From positions 2,749,501-2,813,500 of the forward strand of contig NZ_CP130565.1 in NCBI RefSeq assembly GCF_030534335.1: DNA of 64,000 bases, in the 5' to 3' direction. How positions within the stretch are numbered: the stretch's first letter is position 1; each line of letters begins with the position of its first letter. The position numbers and the translations under genes are program-made. This DNA comes from Marivirga harenae (GTDB lineage: Bacteria > Bacteroidota > Bacteroidia > Cytophagales > Cyclobacteriaceae). Positions 38,601 through 45,150 of the stretch are shown here, in pieces. Under the pieces are notes generated by a model that saw only the letters and a program-made list of their open reading frames with translations, had not been told where the DNA came from and made no database searches.

Positions 38601-40494
38601 TGATGTAGCTGAAGGAACATATGTTGTTCAGTTCGAAAATGTTGTTGACCCAGGAGCTTGTCCAATCGCTGATAGAGGTGGAATTGTAATCGAAAATGAC
38701 GGTTCCTTTTCTGCAGTTGCAAGTGAAGTTGAGAACATAGTTTGTTTCGGTGATAATACTGGTTCTGCAATAATTACGTTGGAAGGAATATCAACAGGAT
38801 TCTATTCTTTAGATAATGGACAACTATGGACTGAGTTTACTTCAGGAAATAGAATCAGTGGACTACCAGCTGTGAATAATCTCTTGGTAAGTGATGAGCC
38901 TGGAACCTCTGATTGTGAGTTATCGGTAGCTGTGGGTATTGAGTATTTAAGTCAACCAATTACTTTGGATGGAAGCATTGAATTGATTACGCAAGCTAGT
39001 TGCACAGTTTCTGAACAAGTAGGTGAGATTAATGTTCCTGCTGTTTCTGGAGGGGTTGCTCCATATGAATTTTCAATTGACGGCAAGGTAGTAGAATTAG
39101 ATGCTGATCGCAATATTGGAGGTCTTGCTAGAAATGTAAACCAATTGACCATCACTGATGATACAGGATGTAGCGAAAACTTTGATATTCGATCTATTGT
39201 TTCACCAAATGAGGTTAGGGCAGTGGTAACTGAAATCAATCCTAATAATAATTGTACTGATGATCCAGAAGGTATTTTAGTTGTAATTGATGAGGCCACA
39301 ATTGATAATGTGCCTGGGCCATATAACTTAATTCTTAATAGAGTTAACGAGACGACTACATCCGAATATGTTTTAGATATTAATACGAATGGAAGTAGGG
39401 AATTCCTAATATCTCAGTTTAATTTTGACGAAAATATTCCTTTTATTAAAGGAGCAAGATATAGATGGACTGTACGAGCAGTTGATAATGATCAAGCCTG
39501 TTCTGCAGATAATTTTGTGACTATAAACGGTGGAGCAATTATTCCAACCTTTGATATTGAAGCAAGTGATGTTGCTTGTTTCCAAGAATCAGGATCTATA
39601 GAATTATTCAATATTATTGCTGATGAAACTATTCAATTATTTATTGAGGTTTATGAAGGTAATAATGTGGATCCTACTGAAACGTTTACTCTTAATTCAA
39701 TACCGGAAAGTAGAAGATTTGTGATCGACCAAAGTATTTATGGTATGATGACTCGTGGCGATTATATAGTGAAGTTGTCGCAGCAACCAAGTAATTGTAG
39801 CAGCACAATTGAATCTGAAAATGCTAGCGTATTCATTGATGCTCCAGTTGCACAATTAAATGTAGAATTGGTTCCTGAACCTAATTTACCGCCTGGCATT
39901 GAGAGAGAAAGAACGGATATGAATCCTATGCCAACTACTAGACCGGATAGGGCAAATGGGTCCATAAGCATCAGGCTGGTTGAACCAATTTCTGGTGCAA
40001 ATGGATATTCTGCTCAGATATTCTTGTTGACTCCATTAGGAGGTAATAATAGCTCTGATTATGTGATACCGACCGAACCTATTGAATTCGATGCGGACAG
40101 GACAATAACCTTTGCGAATTTATTACCAGGTATTTATGAAATTGAATATTATGATTCATTTGGATGTGGTTTGGATGGCAATAGGTTAGTTTTTGATGGG
40201 GAAGGTTCTTCGGATATCACGGTTGATTTCGATAGAAGTCCGTTTATCCCGAATGTTTTCACGCCAAATAATGACGGTAAAAATGATGAATTTAGAATTC
40301 TCAACCTACCTGATAATGGCGCTGAACTAATTGTAACTAATAGGACGGGAACAATAGTTTATAGAGATAGTAATTACCGATCAAGTAACCTTTGGGATGG
40401 TGGTGATAATCCTGACGGGATATATTTCTACCAATTAACAGTAGATGGAAATGTTCAATCTGGATGGGTAGAAATCATCAGAGGAAAAAGATAA
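29611..40494 (+). CDS. giant SprB-like repeat adhesin with type IX secretion/gliding C-terminal domain
   Basis: 3627 residues from ATG 29611 (the TTG 29602 frame is less likely). The order is: signal peptide (ending SNAQ); a head domain shared with the preceding gene; one SprB-type Ig-like unit (about residues 150-225); and 24 Ig/PKD-like units of about 92 residues (codons from about 30280 to 36890). Units 4-20 of this array are nearly identical. Then come diverged SprB-like Ig domains, each with a conserved Cys pair. The last part, about residues 3545-3627, is FIPNVFTPNNDGKNDEF ... NPDGIYFYQL, the gliding-motility-associated type B sorting domain. It should be a surface-exposed adhesin moved or anchored by the T9SS. 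Binding target unknown. Confidence 0.93.
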   Translation: MKKLYFLLFFLGVTLFAFDSNAQCPTPGNTDIGPCWDGDATGSGSVTFTFNDGVAPDGSIYRVRFYDYLSGGTGKFVYDSNNPDPSLNDVDDPIFNGNQLTFPNLPEGDYVLLLSNGGCGTTPGTFYGNGFTGGFTYSAIGVDETLDIEIALDNVFPACSGNDGEIQITVSGGEGTFSYSWTGPTAIGNTDNPTGLSAGTYEVTVTDGYGCTEVLGGLEVITPTVANAGSDDSICQDTYNLSGNSVQTGETGTWSIIAQPGGANAQIDNINDPNTLITDLLFDGDYTFRWTISDNSGTCSDSDDDVILTVANAATAEAGDDVAICEGDDLDLSTSGTVSATNFSVLSWTTAGDGSFDDNTALEPIYTPGATDISNGSVVLTLEATGNGTCDPETDNMTLTITPAPTADAGSDEDICEATAYDLSGSFTPPSASNFANLTWTTSGDGSFTDNTVLAPVYTPGPVDATNGTVTLTLEATGNGSCAAETSDVIMTIVAAPSATAGSDEEICSTDVFDMNDFTTAPTVSDNNGLEWSTNGTGTFGDLTQLVTTYSPSPADLTAGSVTLTLTAFGNENCADATDNMTLTITPTPTAEAGDDVAVCEGDDLDLSTSGTVSATNFSTLSWSTAGDGSFDDNTALEPIYTPGATDITNGIVVLTVEATGNGACATSTATDNMTLTITPAPTSEAGDDETICEGDDLDLSASSTVSATNFSTLSWSTAGDGSFDDNTALEPLYTPGATDISNGSVLLTLQANGNGGCSAATDNMTLTITPAATAEAGDDVAVCQGDDLDLSISGTVSATNFSVLSWTTAGDGSFDDNTALEPIYTPGATDIANGSVVLTLEATGNGACATSTATDNLTLTITPAPTSEAGDDETICEGDDLDLSASSTVSATNFSTLSWSTAGDGSFDDNTALEPLYTPGATDISNGSVLLTLQANGNGGCSAATDNMTLTITPAATAEAGDDVAVCQGDDLDLSISGTVSATNFTVLSWTTAGDGSFDDNTALEPIYTPGATDIANGTVVLTLEATGNGSCAPAVDNMTLTITPTPTAEAGDDVAVCEGDDLDLSTSGTVSATNFSTLSWSTAGDGSFDDNTALEPIYTPGATDITNGSVVLTVEATGNGACATSTATDNLTLTITPAPTSEAGDDETICEGDDLDLSASSTVSATNFSTLSWSTAGDGSFDDNTALEPLYTPGATDISNGSVLLTLQANGNGGCSAATDNMTLTITPAATAEAGDDVAVCQGDDLDLSISGTVSATNFSVLSWTTAGDGSFDDNTALEPIYTPGATDIANGSVVLTVEATGNGACATSTATDNLTLTITPAPTSEAGDDETICEGDDLDLSASSTVSATNFSTLSWSTAGDGSFDDNTALEPLYTPGATDISNGSVLLTLQANGNGGCSAATDNMTLTITPAATAEAGDDVAVCQGDDLDLSISGTVSATNFTVLSWTTAGDGSFDDNTALEPIYTPGATDIANGTVVLTLEATGNGSCAPAVDNMTLTITPTPTAEAGDDVAVCEGDDLDLSTSGTVSATNFSTLSWSTAGDGSFDDNTALEPIYTPGATDITNGSVVLTVEATGNGACATSTATDNMTLTITPAPTAEAGDDVAVCQGDDLDLSISGTVSATNFTVLSWSTAGDGSFDDNTALEPIYTPGATDIANGTVVLTLEATGNGSCAPAVDNMTLTITPTPTAEAGDDVAVCEGDDLDLSTSGTVSATNFSTLSWSTAGDGSFDDNTALEPIYTPGATDITNGIVVLTVEATGNGACATSTATDNMTLTITPAPTSEAGDDETICEGDDLDLSASSTVSATNFSTLSWSTAGDGSFDDNTALEPLYTPGATDISNGSVLLTLQANGNGGCSAATDNMTLTITPAATAEAGDDVAVCQGDDLDLSISGTVSATNFSVLSWTTAGDGSFDDNTALEPIYTPGATDIANGSVVLTLEATGNGACATSTATDNLTLTITPAPTSEAGDDETICEGDDLDLSASSTVSATNFSTLSWSTAGDGSFDDNTALEPLYTPGATDISNGSVLLTLQANGNGGCSAATDNMTLTITPAATAEAGDDVAICEGDDLDLSISGTVSATNFTVLSWTTAGDGSFDDNTALEPIYTPGATDIANGTVVLTLEATGNGSCDPAVDNMTLTITNSPTADAGSDQGICSDEILDLSLIDTPPTSTNGTNLIWTTNGNGSFSDQTILQPIYTPSADDITAGTVELTLTAEGAGSCADAVSSMTLAISANPTAFAGDDQSFCDVTSIDLSTLDTPPLAENGTIEWYTIPGDGSFNDVTLEAPIYTFGPGDIANGSVILSINVVGEGACSNTTVSDAVIISINNTPTINPIADASMCYVDANSTFDVEATVSNANSILWSSSGTGTFDDETLASTFYIPSQADSANGSVDLTITAFGSGACTDSDLTFTLQINSLKIDDVVTQPASCGAEGTVELNVLTGSADLVKWTDENDNDVTGTDPLSFSATAGTYTLLVNDNTTNCLFTKTYNLVDPAPFTVDAVVSNQTECNLDNGSIDITINSGSGSETFQWTGPGIDASNENNEDQQDLTPGDYSVVVTDNGCTVTENYTVDPVESISATLSSELASCGSSDGTISVRVAQIGSNTYDVVLKDSSGEVLIDSLGIDVANDSVVFAGLFQASYRVIVTDNVTACSDSLNIVVNEDAPFIPNVPSVTNIQNCGDLGSISITFADANEPTSYAWVNEAGDPVGNDSPDLNGVEAGLYTVTLSDANCTVVISDIEITQPAECDYDCEDFRVTPITEAATCLGVDDGKMFFLLRDVNESSPELNFDIKPTGTDDSLYHRFTVTNIGQGLIVEIDTTFATGSYTVVASDPNLDCTADTVNINIGTKTTLSATIDIEQPTCTISTGSISASIAGTTDSFEYILYFDGDSLTSNMTGVFADLEEGDYEIEFNNQSANSCGLSNRTFTIENTAVVDQSAVDINVSNPDCGEVFGSIAVSLNNLPSNYEFILVDGNDEEVARNSTGIFNDVAEGTYVVQFENVVDPGACPIADRGGIVIENDGSFSAVASEVENIVCFGDNTGSAIITLEGISTGFYSLDNGQLWTEFTSGNRISGLPAVNNLLVSDEPGTSDCELSVAVGIEYLSQPITLDGSIELITQASCTVSEQVGEINVPAVSGGVAPYEFSIDGKVVELDADRNIGGLARNVNQLTITDDTGCSENFDIRSIVSPNEVRAVVTEINPNNNCTDDPEGILVVIDEATIDNVPGPYNLILNRVNETTTSEYVLDINTNGSREFLISQFNFDENIPFIKGARYRWTVRAVDNDQACSADNFVTINGGAIIPTFDIEASDVACFQESGSIELFNIIADETIQLFIEVYEGNNVDPTETFTLNSIPESRRFVIDQSIYGMMTRGDYIVKLSQQPSNCSSTIESENASVFIDAPVAQLNVELVPEPNLPPGIERERTDMNPMPTTRPDRANGSISIRLVEPISGANGYSAQIFLLTPLGGNNSSDYVIPTEPIEFDADRTITFANLLPGIYEIEYYDSFGCGLDGNRLVFDGEGSSDITVDFDRSPFIPNVFTPNNDGKNDEFRILNLPDNGAELIVTNRTGTIVYRDSNYRSSNLWDGGDNPDGIYFYQLTVDGNVQSGWVEIIRGKR
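30553..31377 (+). repeat. diverged leading units of the adhesin array
   Basis: Three units start at 30553, 30826 and 31102 (91, 92 and 92 residues). The first is already close to the core repeat family, while the next two differ at many positions. They grade into the near-identical block and show the ancestral 91-93-residue period. Confidence 0.85.
31378..36060 (+). repeat. near-identical tandem block: four copies of a five-unit super-repeat, one contracted
   Basis: Seventeen units start at 31378, 31657, 31930, 32209, 32482, 32755, 33034, 33307, 33586, 33859, 34132, 34411, 34684, 34963, 35236, 35515 and 35788. By sequence type (A 93, B 91, C 93, C' 91 residues) the order is ABCBC', ABCBC', AC', ABCBC'. 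The super-repeat is 1377 bases (starts 31378, 32755 and 34684). The copy at 34132 is 552 bases because B-C-B (825 bases) is missing. Long stretches are identical at DNA level, including silent positions. Confidence 0.93.
36061..36889 (+). repeat. diverged trailing units of the adhesin array
   Basis: Units start at 36061 (92 residues), 36337 (94) and 36619 (about 90). They keep the core pattern (Cys near position 11, GDGSF or GTGTF, YTP) but with many substitutions, so they have not taken part in the recent homogenisation. Confidence 0.8.
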
Positions 40495-40519
40495 TTATTT
40501 GAAATACTAATGCGAAGGA

Positions 40520-40549
40520 ATGCCAGCTCTTTTAGGGCTGGCATTTTTT
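40520..40549 (+). terminator. terminator of the adhesin operon
   Basis: ATGCCAGCTCT (40520-40530) pairs with AGGGCTGGCAT (40534-40543, one G-T pair) around a TTT loop and is followed by a T-run to 40549. It lies 26 bases after the adhesin stop. Confidence 0.9.
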
Positions 40550-40582
40550 ATAATAAGGGACTTTAACTTTCGTTCGTAGTTC

Positions 40583-41140
40583 ATGAAAATTAAGTTAGTA
40601 ATCGTTCTTTGTCTTTTTAGCTTTAGCGTAGTAGCTCAAAAATATGGAACAGCGATCGGTCCTCGGATTGGGGAATCAAGATTTGGAATAAGTGTTAAAC
40701 AAAGAATTCTCCCAAGCTTTACCGCAGAAGCAATGACAGAGTTGCAATCTGATGCCTATCAATTTACAATACTTCCTAAATACCACTTACCGATTACCGG
40801 TGAGGGTTTAAATATCTTTTTCGGTGCAGGGGCTCATATAGGAGGCCTAAAAGAATTTGGAGCAACTTATGGTTATGATCTGATGGGTGGAATCGAGTGG
40901 AAAATTCCGGCTTTGCCTTTAGTAATTGGGGCTGACGTTAAACCAGCTTATCATATTAACCATGAAGACTGGTTTGAATTTCCAGCAACTGTATCGGTGC
41001 ATTATGTTTTTTCTAAGGAAACCAAAGCGAAAAGGAAGAAACAAAGGGCGAAAAGAAAGAAGAGAAAGGAAAGACGCGAAAGGAGAGAAGAAAGAAGAGA
41101 GAAAAGACAGGAGTGGTGGAATGATTTTAGGAATATTTAA
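40583..41140 (+). CDS. outer-membrane-type protein with a Lys/Arg-rich C-terminal tail
   Basis: 185 residues. A signal peptide (ending VVAQ) is followed by about 125 residues of alternating beta-strand pattern with many Gly and aromatic residues (FFGAGAHIGGLKEFG, VIGADVKPAYHIN), like a small outer-membrane barrel. The barrel-like part ends in VSVHYVFSK. The last 40 residues are almost purely basic (KRKKQRAKRKKRKERRERR and more), ending WWNDFRNI. That tail is odd for an exported protein and may sit in the periplasm against peptidoglycan or LPS. It follows the adhesin terminator, so it is probably a separate transcript. Family not recognised. Confidence 0.68.
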   Translation: MKIKLVIVLCLFSFSVVAQKYGTAIGPRIGESRFGISVKQRILPSFTAEAMTELQSDAYQFTILPKYHLPITGEGLNIFFGAGAHIGGLKEFGATYGYDLMGGIEWKIPALPLVIGADVKPAYHINHEDWFEFPATVSVHYVFSKETKAKRKKQRAKRKKRKERRERREERREKRQEWWNDFRNI

Positions 41141-41184
41141 AAGTTTTTAATGGTTTTGTCTTGCATTTTTAAATTATTTCAATG

Positions 41185-41203
41185 TACTTTGGAATACAAA
41201 GTA
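41185..41203. promoter_or_regulatory. palindromic operator upstream of the membrane protein/regulator pair
   Basis: TACTTTG-N5-CAAAGTA is a perfect 7-bp inverted repeat ending five bases before ATG 41209. The same ACTTTG-N5-CAAAGT palindrome recurs before creD (42137-42153). It is the likely site of the winged-helix regulator encoded at 41823. Confidence 0.68.
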
Positions 41204-41208
41204 TAAAT

Positions 41209-41826
41209 ATGGATCAACAGAAGTATATTCAAGACATTAAAGAAATTAGAGAAATGATGGATCGCTCTGGTCGATTTATTTCTCTTAGCGGTATTTCAGG
41301 AGTGGTAGCAGGAATCATTGCTTTAGTTTCTGCTTTTATAGCTTATCATTACATCTATTTAGACACCCATTACTACAGCTTTAAAGTGATTTACTTATCT
41401 CCTCAAACAATTCAGGACATATTTTTATTGGCCCTGACCACACTTATCTTATCCATTGGTTCTGTTATAGTACTGACTCACAGGACGAGCAAAAAGAAAG
41501 GTCAGCACCTTTTGAATAAGCATGCTAAATTAGTTTTGATAAACTTAGGAATCCCATTATTTACAGGAGGCATGGTTTGTATTATTTTAATTATTAATGG
41601 CTACATAGGTGTAATAGCACCACTTACTTTAATTTTCTATGGATTGGCATTGATTAATGCGAGTAAGTACACTTTGGATGATATTAGAAGCTTAGGGATT
41701 GCGCAAATCATTTTAGGGTTGATAGGTCTATACTTTATTGGTTATGGCCTAGTTCTTTGGGCGCTAGGTTTTGGGATCTTACATATTATTTACGGTATTA
41801 TAATGCGTTTGAAGTACGGATCGTGA
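41209..41826 (+). CDS. multi-spanning membrane protein, co-transcribed with a winged-helix regulator
   Basis: 205 residues from ATG 41209. This start is preferred over ATG 41182 because the palindromic operator lies between them. A short soluble N-terminus (IKEIREMMDRSGRF) is followed by about six hydrophobic helices in paired spacing. No family function was recognised. The stop overlaps the GTG start of the regulator (GTGA), so the two are translationally coupled. The protein may sense or pass a membrane signal to the regulator, which is inference. Confidence 0.75.
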   Translation: MDQQKYIQDIKEIREMMDRSGRFISLSGISGVVAGIIALVSAFIAYHYIYLDTHYYSFKVIYLSPQTIQDIFLLALTTLILSIGSVIVLTHRTSKKKGQHLLNKHAKLVLINLGIPLFTGGMVCIILIINGYIGVIAPLTLIFYGLALINASKYTLDDIRSLGIAQIILGLIGLYFIGYGLVLWALGFGILHIIYGIIMRLKYGS

Positions 41827-42119
41827 AGGAGATACTAAATAAATTGGATAAGGCATTTGAAAATAAAGTGCGCTTAGGGATTATGTCTGCTTTGATGGTA
41901 AATGACAAAATGGACTTTGTATCATTAAAAGATTTACTAGGTGTGACTGATGGCAATTTAGCTAGTCATTTGAAAAATCTTGAAAAAAAAGAATTTGTGG
42001 GTTTCGAGAAAGAATTTGTGGATAGAAAACCAAATACGACCTACAAAGCCACTGAACTTGGTATTAGGGCATTTAAGGCTCACATAAATGCAATTGAAAA
42101 ATTATTAAGTAATAAATAA
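41823..42119 (+). CDS. winged-helix transcriptional regulator (MarR/ArsR-like fold)
   Basis: 98 residues, GTG start at 41823 overlapping the upstream TGA. A longer open frame from 41757 would sit inside the preceding gene and is rejected. The domain is a compact winged helix: LDKAFENKVRLGIMSALM, then VSLKDLLGVTDGNLASHLKNLEKKEFV (recognition helix), then a wing with RKPNTTYKATELG. Such one-domain regulators commonly precede creD in Bacteroidota. Palindromes at its own operon and at creD suggest autoregulation and control of creD. Confidence 0.88.
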   Translation: MKEILNKLDKAFENKVRLGIMSALMVNDKMDFVSLKDLLGVTDGNLASHLKNLEKKEFVGFEKEFVDRKPNTTYKATELGIRAFKAHINAIEKLLSNK

Positions 42120-42134
42120 ATTTTTTTTACACTT

Positions 42135-42153
42135 TAACTTTGAATTACAAAGT
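42135..42153 (+). promoter_or_regulatory. creD promoter -7 box overlapping the regulator palindrome
   Basis: TAACTTTG (42135-42142) matches TAnnTTTG and is embedded in ACTTTG-N5-CAAAGT (42137-42153). Binding of a repressor to the palindrome would cover the -7 box. The creD ATG is at 42173. The -33 region (T-run) is weak. Confidence 0.68.
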
Positions 42154-42172
42154 ACTCTTAATATGAAAAAAT

Positions 42173-43531
42173 ATGGAAAAAGAAAATAGTCTATTCGAAA
42201 AAGTGAGCACTTGGCTCAGAAATTCAGTGATGTTGAAACTCTTAACGATTACTATTCTGATGCTACTTTTGCTGATTCCTTCAGCTATGATTCAAGATGT
42301 GATTAGCGAAAGACAAAACTTGCAGCAAGAAGCCATTAGCGAGGTCAGCAGTAAATGGGCCAACAGCCAAGAGTTAAATGGCCCAATATTAACCATTCCA
42401 CTTTTGTATGAATTTGAGAAAGACGATAAAATGGTGGAGACTATTGTTTATCAATATGTTTTACCTCAAGCATTAAATATTAATGGTATTTTAAAACCTC
42501 AAAAATTAAGAAGAGGGATTTATGAAGTGGTGGTTTATGATTCAGATTTAAAAGTGAACGGAACATTTAATATGGATATTAGCTTTGATGAAAATCATTT
42601 AAAGGAAATTCAATACGAGAAGGCATTTTTAACCATTGGATTTTCTGATTTACGAGGGATCAGTAATAATATCAATTTCAAATGGGGAAATGAAAACTTA
42701 AAAGTAGAGTCTGGTAGTAAAATCACCGATTTGGTCAGTTCTGGCATTACCATTTATCCAAAAGCCATCAAATCGCAATTAGGAAATTCGATTGATTTTG
42801 ATTTCTCAGTGGATTTGCAAGGAAGTCAAGACTTAACTTTTGTTCCGGTAGGAGGGACGACTCAAGTTAATTTGCAGTCGGAGTGGTCATCTCCAAGTTT
42901 CAAAGGAAATTTCTTACCCAAAAATAGAGAGGTAGATGAAGCGGGCTTTACAGCTCACTGGAATGTGTTGGAATTAAATAGAAATTACCCGCAATCATGG
43001 TCGGGAAGAATTATGAAAGATAAAATGGACGCATCTGCCTTTGGGGTAAACTTGTTGAATGAAGTAGATGATTACAAGAAATCGCAACGCTCAGCTAAGT
43101 ATTCAGTGATGACCATTGCACTCACATTCTTGGTTTTCTTTTTAGTGGAAGTGATTAATAAAAAAAGGATTCATCCCTTCCAGTATATTTTGGTAGGCTT
43201 GGCTCTATGCTTATTCTATGTTTTGTTGGTATCCATATCGGAACATTCCAATTTTGATTTGGCTTATGCTATATCCACTTTTGGCATTGTAGGTATGATT
43301 TCATTTTATGCTTTATACATTATTAAAGCTCGTAATTTGGTGATTATTCTGGTGTTGACTTTGATAGGGATTTATGGTTTTGTATATGTCACCCTGCAAT
43401 TAGCGGATTATTCTTTACTTATAGGCAGTATTGGATTGCTCATTATTTTAGGACTAACGATGTTTTTCACTAGAAAAATTGATTGGTATAATTTTCAATC
43501 TTCTAGTCAAGAAAAATTTGTTGAGCAATGA
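42173..43531 (+). CDS. creD: CreD family inner-membrane protein
   Basis: 452 residues. One N-terminal transmembrane helix (about residues 20-40, LKLLTITILMLLLLIPSAMI) is followed by ISERQNLQQEAISEVSSKWA, the CreD signature. A periplasmic domain of about 250 residues and five or six C-terminal transmembrane helices complete it. In Enterobacteria CreD belongs to the CreBC envelope-stress regulon; here no CreBC is nearby and the local winged-helix regulator probably takes over. It overlaps the next gene by ATGA. Confidence 0.93.
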   Translation: MEKENSLFEKVSTWLRNSVMLKLLTITILMLLLLIPSAMIQDVISERQNLQQEAISEVSSKWANSQELNGPILTIPLLYEFEKDDKMVETIVYQYVLPQALNINGILKPQKLRRGIYEVVVYDSDLKVNGTFNMDISFDENHLKEIQYEKAFLTIGFSDLRGISNNINFKWGNENLKVESGSKITDLVSSGITIYPKAIKSQLGNSIDFDFSVDLQGSQDLTFVPVGGTTQVNLQSEWSSPSFKGNFLPKNREVDEAGFTAHWNVLELNRNYPQSWSGRIMKDKMDASAFGVNLLNEVDDYKKSQRSAKYSVMTIALTFLVFFLVEVINKKRIHPFQYILVGLALCLFYVLLVSISEHSNFDLAYAISTFGIVGMISFYALYIIKARNLVIILVLTLIGIYGFVYVTLQLADYSLLIGSIGLLIILGLTMFFTRKIDWYNFQSSSQEKFVEQ

Positions 43532-44244
43532 GTAAGTTATCAAAATTTGAGCAATACTATCTGAACGCTAAAAGCAATAGATGGTATTGGTTGTTTTCAG
43601 TATTCTGCAGAGTTTCATTGGCTTATGCATTCATTGTGGCAGGAGGAATTAAGATCATTGGGGAACGCTTTGCAAGTGGGTTGTCAGTTTTACACCCGAT
43701 GGGTGCATATCTTGAGGCATTACATCAAACAGGATATTATTATACCTTTATAGGATACGCTCAAATCATTGCAGCTGTTTTATTATTAATACCTAGAACA
43801 GTGGTTTTAGGGGCGATGCTTTATTTTCCAATCATCTTAAATATATGTATCCTGTCGCTAGCAGTGAGATTTGAAGGTTCTTTTGTGACATCCCCACTAA
43901 TGGTGCTCGCAAATCTTTTTCTGTTAGTATGGCACTACGATAAGCTAAAATTTCTTTTACCCTTCAAGAATTATCTTGATGTTACTACAGCTAGAAAGCC
44001 TAAGAAGTATAGTAATAAATTCCCAATTGTTTTCTTTTTAAGCGTTCTTGTTACCGTAGCACTTATCGTTTCAATTTCTCTTTTTGGATTTGATTCAATG
44101 CCAAGAAATTCTAGTTCAGATTGTCAAAAGCAATTTGTCAATACTGAAAAAGAAACCAGAGGCTTTACTTTTTGTGAATGTATTCATAAAGAGGGGAGAA
44201 GCCTGGATGATTGCTTAGAGGAGTTTGATGGCGGCAGCTATTAA
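43528..44244 (+). CDS. DoxX-like membrane protein
   Basis: 238 residues. Four N-terminal hydrophobic segments with VSLAYAFIVAGGIKIIGERF and the TGYYYTFIGYAQIIAAVLLL region resemble the DoxX/DoxD fold. A further helix lies near residue 175, and a C-terminal extracytoplasmic tail has three Cys (DCQKQF, FCECIHKE). The start codon overlaps the creD stop (ATGA), so it is in the creD operon. No enzymatic role can be read from the sequence. Confidence 0.75.
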   Translation: MSKLSKFEQYYLNAKSNRWYWLFSVFCRVSLAYAFIVAGGIKIIGERFASGLSVLHPMGAYLEALHQTGYYYTFIGYAQIIAAVLLLIPRTVVLGAMLYFPIILNICILSLAVRFEGSFVTSPLMVLANLFLLVWHYDKLKFLLPFKNYLDVTTARKPKKYSNKFPIVFFLSVLVTVALIVSISLFGFDSMPRNSSSDCQKQFVNTEKETRGFTFCECIHKEGRSLDDCLEEFDGGSY

Positions 44245-44359
44245 AATTATGATGTCGGTTGTTCTTTCTGACAAGGGAAATTCCGCTTTGCTCTTAAATT
44301 TTATTGAAATTAGACTTTAAGATTTTATAAAAGATAATATTTATAGTTGTCATTATGTT

Positions 44360-44395
44360 AATTATAGTTTACATTTACATAATTATAATTTACAT
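44360..44395 (+). promoter_or_regulatory. direct repeat upstream of the membrane protein/XRE pair
   Basis: AATTATAGTTTACAT (44360-44374) and AATTATAATTTACAT (44381-44395) differ at one base and are spaced exactly 21 bases apart, two helical turns, ending 11 bases before ATG 44406. They are candidate sites for the XRE regulator encoded downstream. Confidence 0.5.
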
Positions 44396-44405
44396 ATAGA
44401 GAAAT

Positions 44406-44822
44406 ATGAAGTTTCAATTTTTACCACATTATTTCAAGTATATCGGTCTTATAATGTTTATTGTATACTTCGGAACAGGTGCAGTAGACGGTTTTATTGA
44501 TGGGCTTAAAGGATCTCCTTATAATCCTGACGGAATGGCTTTCGGGCTGGAGTCATACCTAAATAAAAAGGTTTTTGATATAATAGGATTTACTGGGGTT
44601 TTAATCTATGCATTGGCAAAAGATAAAGTTTTTGATGAGTACATGATTAAATTACGGTTGGAAAGTATGTACATAGTATTTTTTGGGACTTTGATCTATA
44701 TCCTACTAAGGATTTTTCTAAGTTCTGACTGGCAGATGAGTGCGAGTTTTTTGTTTGAGGCTCAAGTCTTAGTTTTTCTGCTCGTGAATAAAGTGAGGAA
44801 ATATATCATTATCAACTCCTAA
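44406..44822 (+). CDS. small membrane protein of unknown function paired with an XRE regulator
   Basis: 138 residues with about four hydrophobic segments (first: YIGLIMFIVYFGTGAVDGF). No family recognised with confidence. Its stop overlaps the start of the following regulator (TAATG), a pattern seen for DUF-type membrane protein/HTH pairs of the YozG kind. The pair probably regulates itself through the direct repeats upstream. Confidence 0.72.
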   Translation: MKFQFLPHYFKYIGLIMFIVYFGTGAVDGFIDGLKGSPYNPDGMAFGLESYLNKKVFDIIGFTGVLIYALAKDKVFDEYMIKLRLESMYIVFFGTLIYILLRIFLSSDWQMSASFLFEAQVLVFLLVNKVRKYIIINS

Positions 44823-45034
44823 TGAAGAACTTAATAAAAGTTGAGCGGGCTAGATTTAATTTATCTCAAACAGATCTTGCTACAAAAGTAGGGGTGACTC
44901 GTCAAACAATTTATGCTATTGAACAAGGTAAATTTTTGCCCTCGGTATTACTTGCTTTTAAGATTGCGACTGTTTTGAATATCGAAGTCTCTGAACTTTT
45001 CATTATGGAAGATTTTGATTTTGATCAATCATGA
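44822..45034 (+). CDS. XRE-family helix-turn-helix regulator
   Basis: 70 residues consisting of only the Cro/CI-type HTH: MKNLIKVERARFNLSQTDLA, KVGVTRQTIYAIEQGKFLPS and a short acidic end. It is similar to the small YozG-like regulators. Translation is coupled to the preceding membrane protein. A terminator follows at 45107. Confidence 0.9.
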   Translation: MKNLIKVERARFNLSQTDLATKVGVTRQTIYAIEQGKFLPSVLLAFKIATVLNIEVSELFIMEDFDFDQS

Positions 45035-45106
45035 GTAATTAAGAAAGCTAGCACAAATCAGCAATTGCACAACCAGTATTCATGGCTAGCAAAGTGTGAA
45101 TAAACG

Positions 45107-45137
45107 AAAGGTCTTAGCAGCTTCGCTAAGACCTTTT
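45107..45137. terminator. bidirectional terminator between the XRE gene and menB
   Basis: AAAGGTCTTAGC (45107-45118) and GCTAAGACCTTT (45125-45136) form a perfect 12-bp stem with A/T tracts outside both arms. It serves the convergent genes ending at 45034 and 45180. Confidence 0.88.
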
Positions 45138-45150
45138 ATCTTAAATCTTG

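Noticed and set aside
41757-41822. N-terminal extension of the winged-helix regulator
   Set aside because: It is encoded inside the end of the preceding membrane gene, is unlike the family, and a GTGA stop/start overlap at 41823 is the better start.
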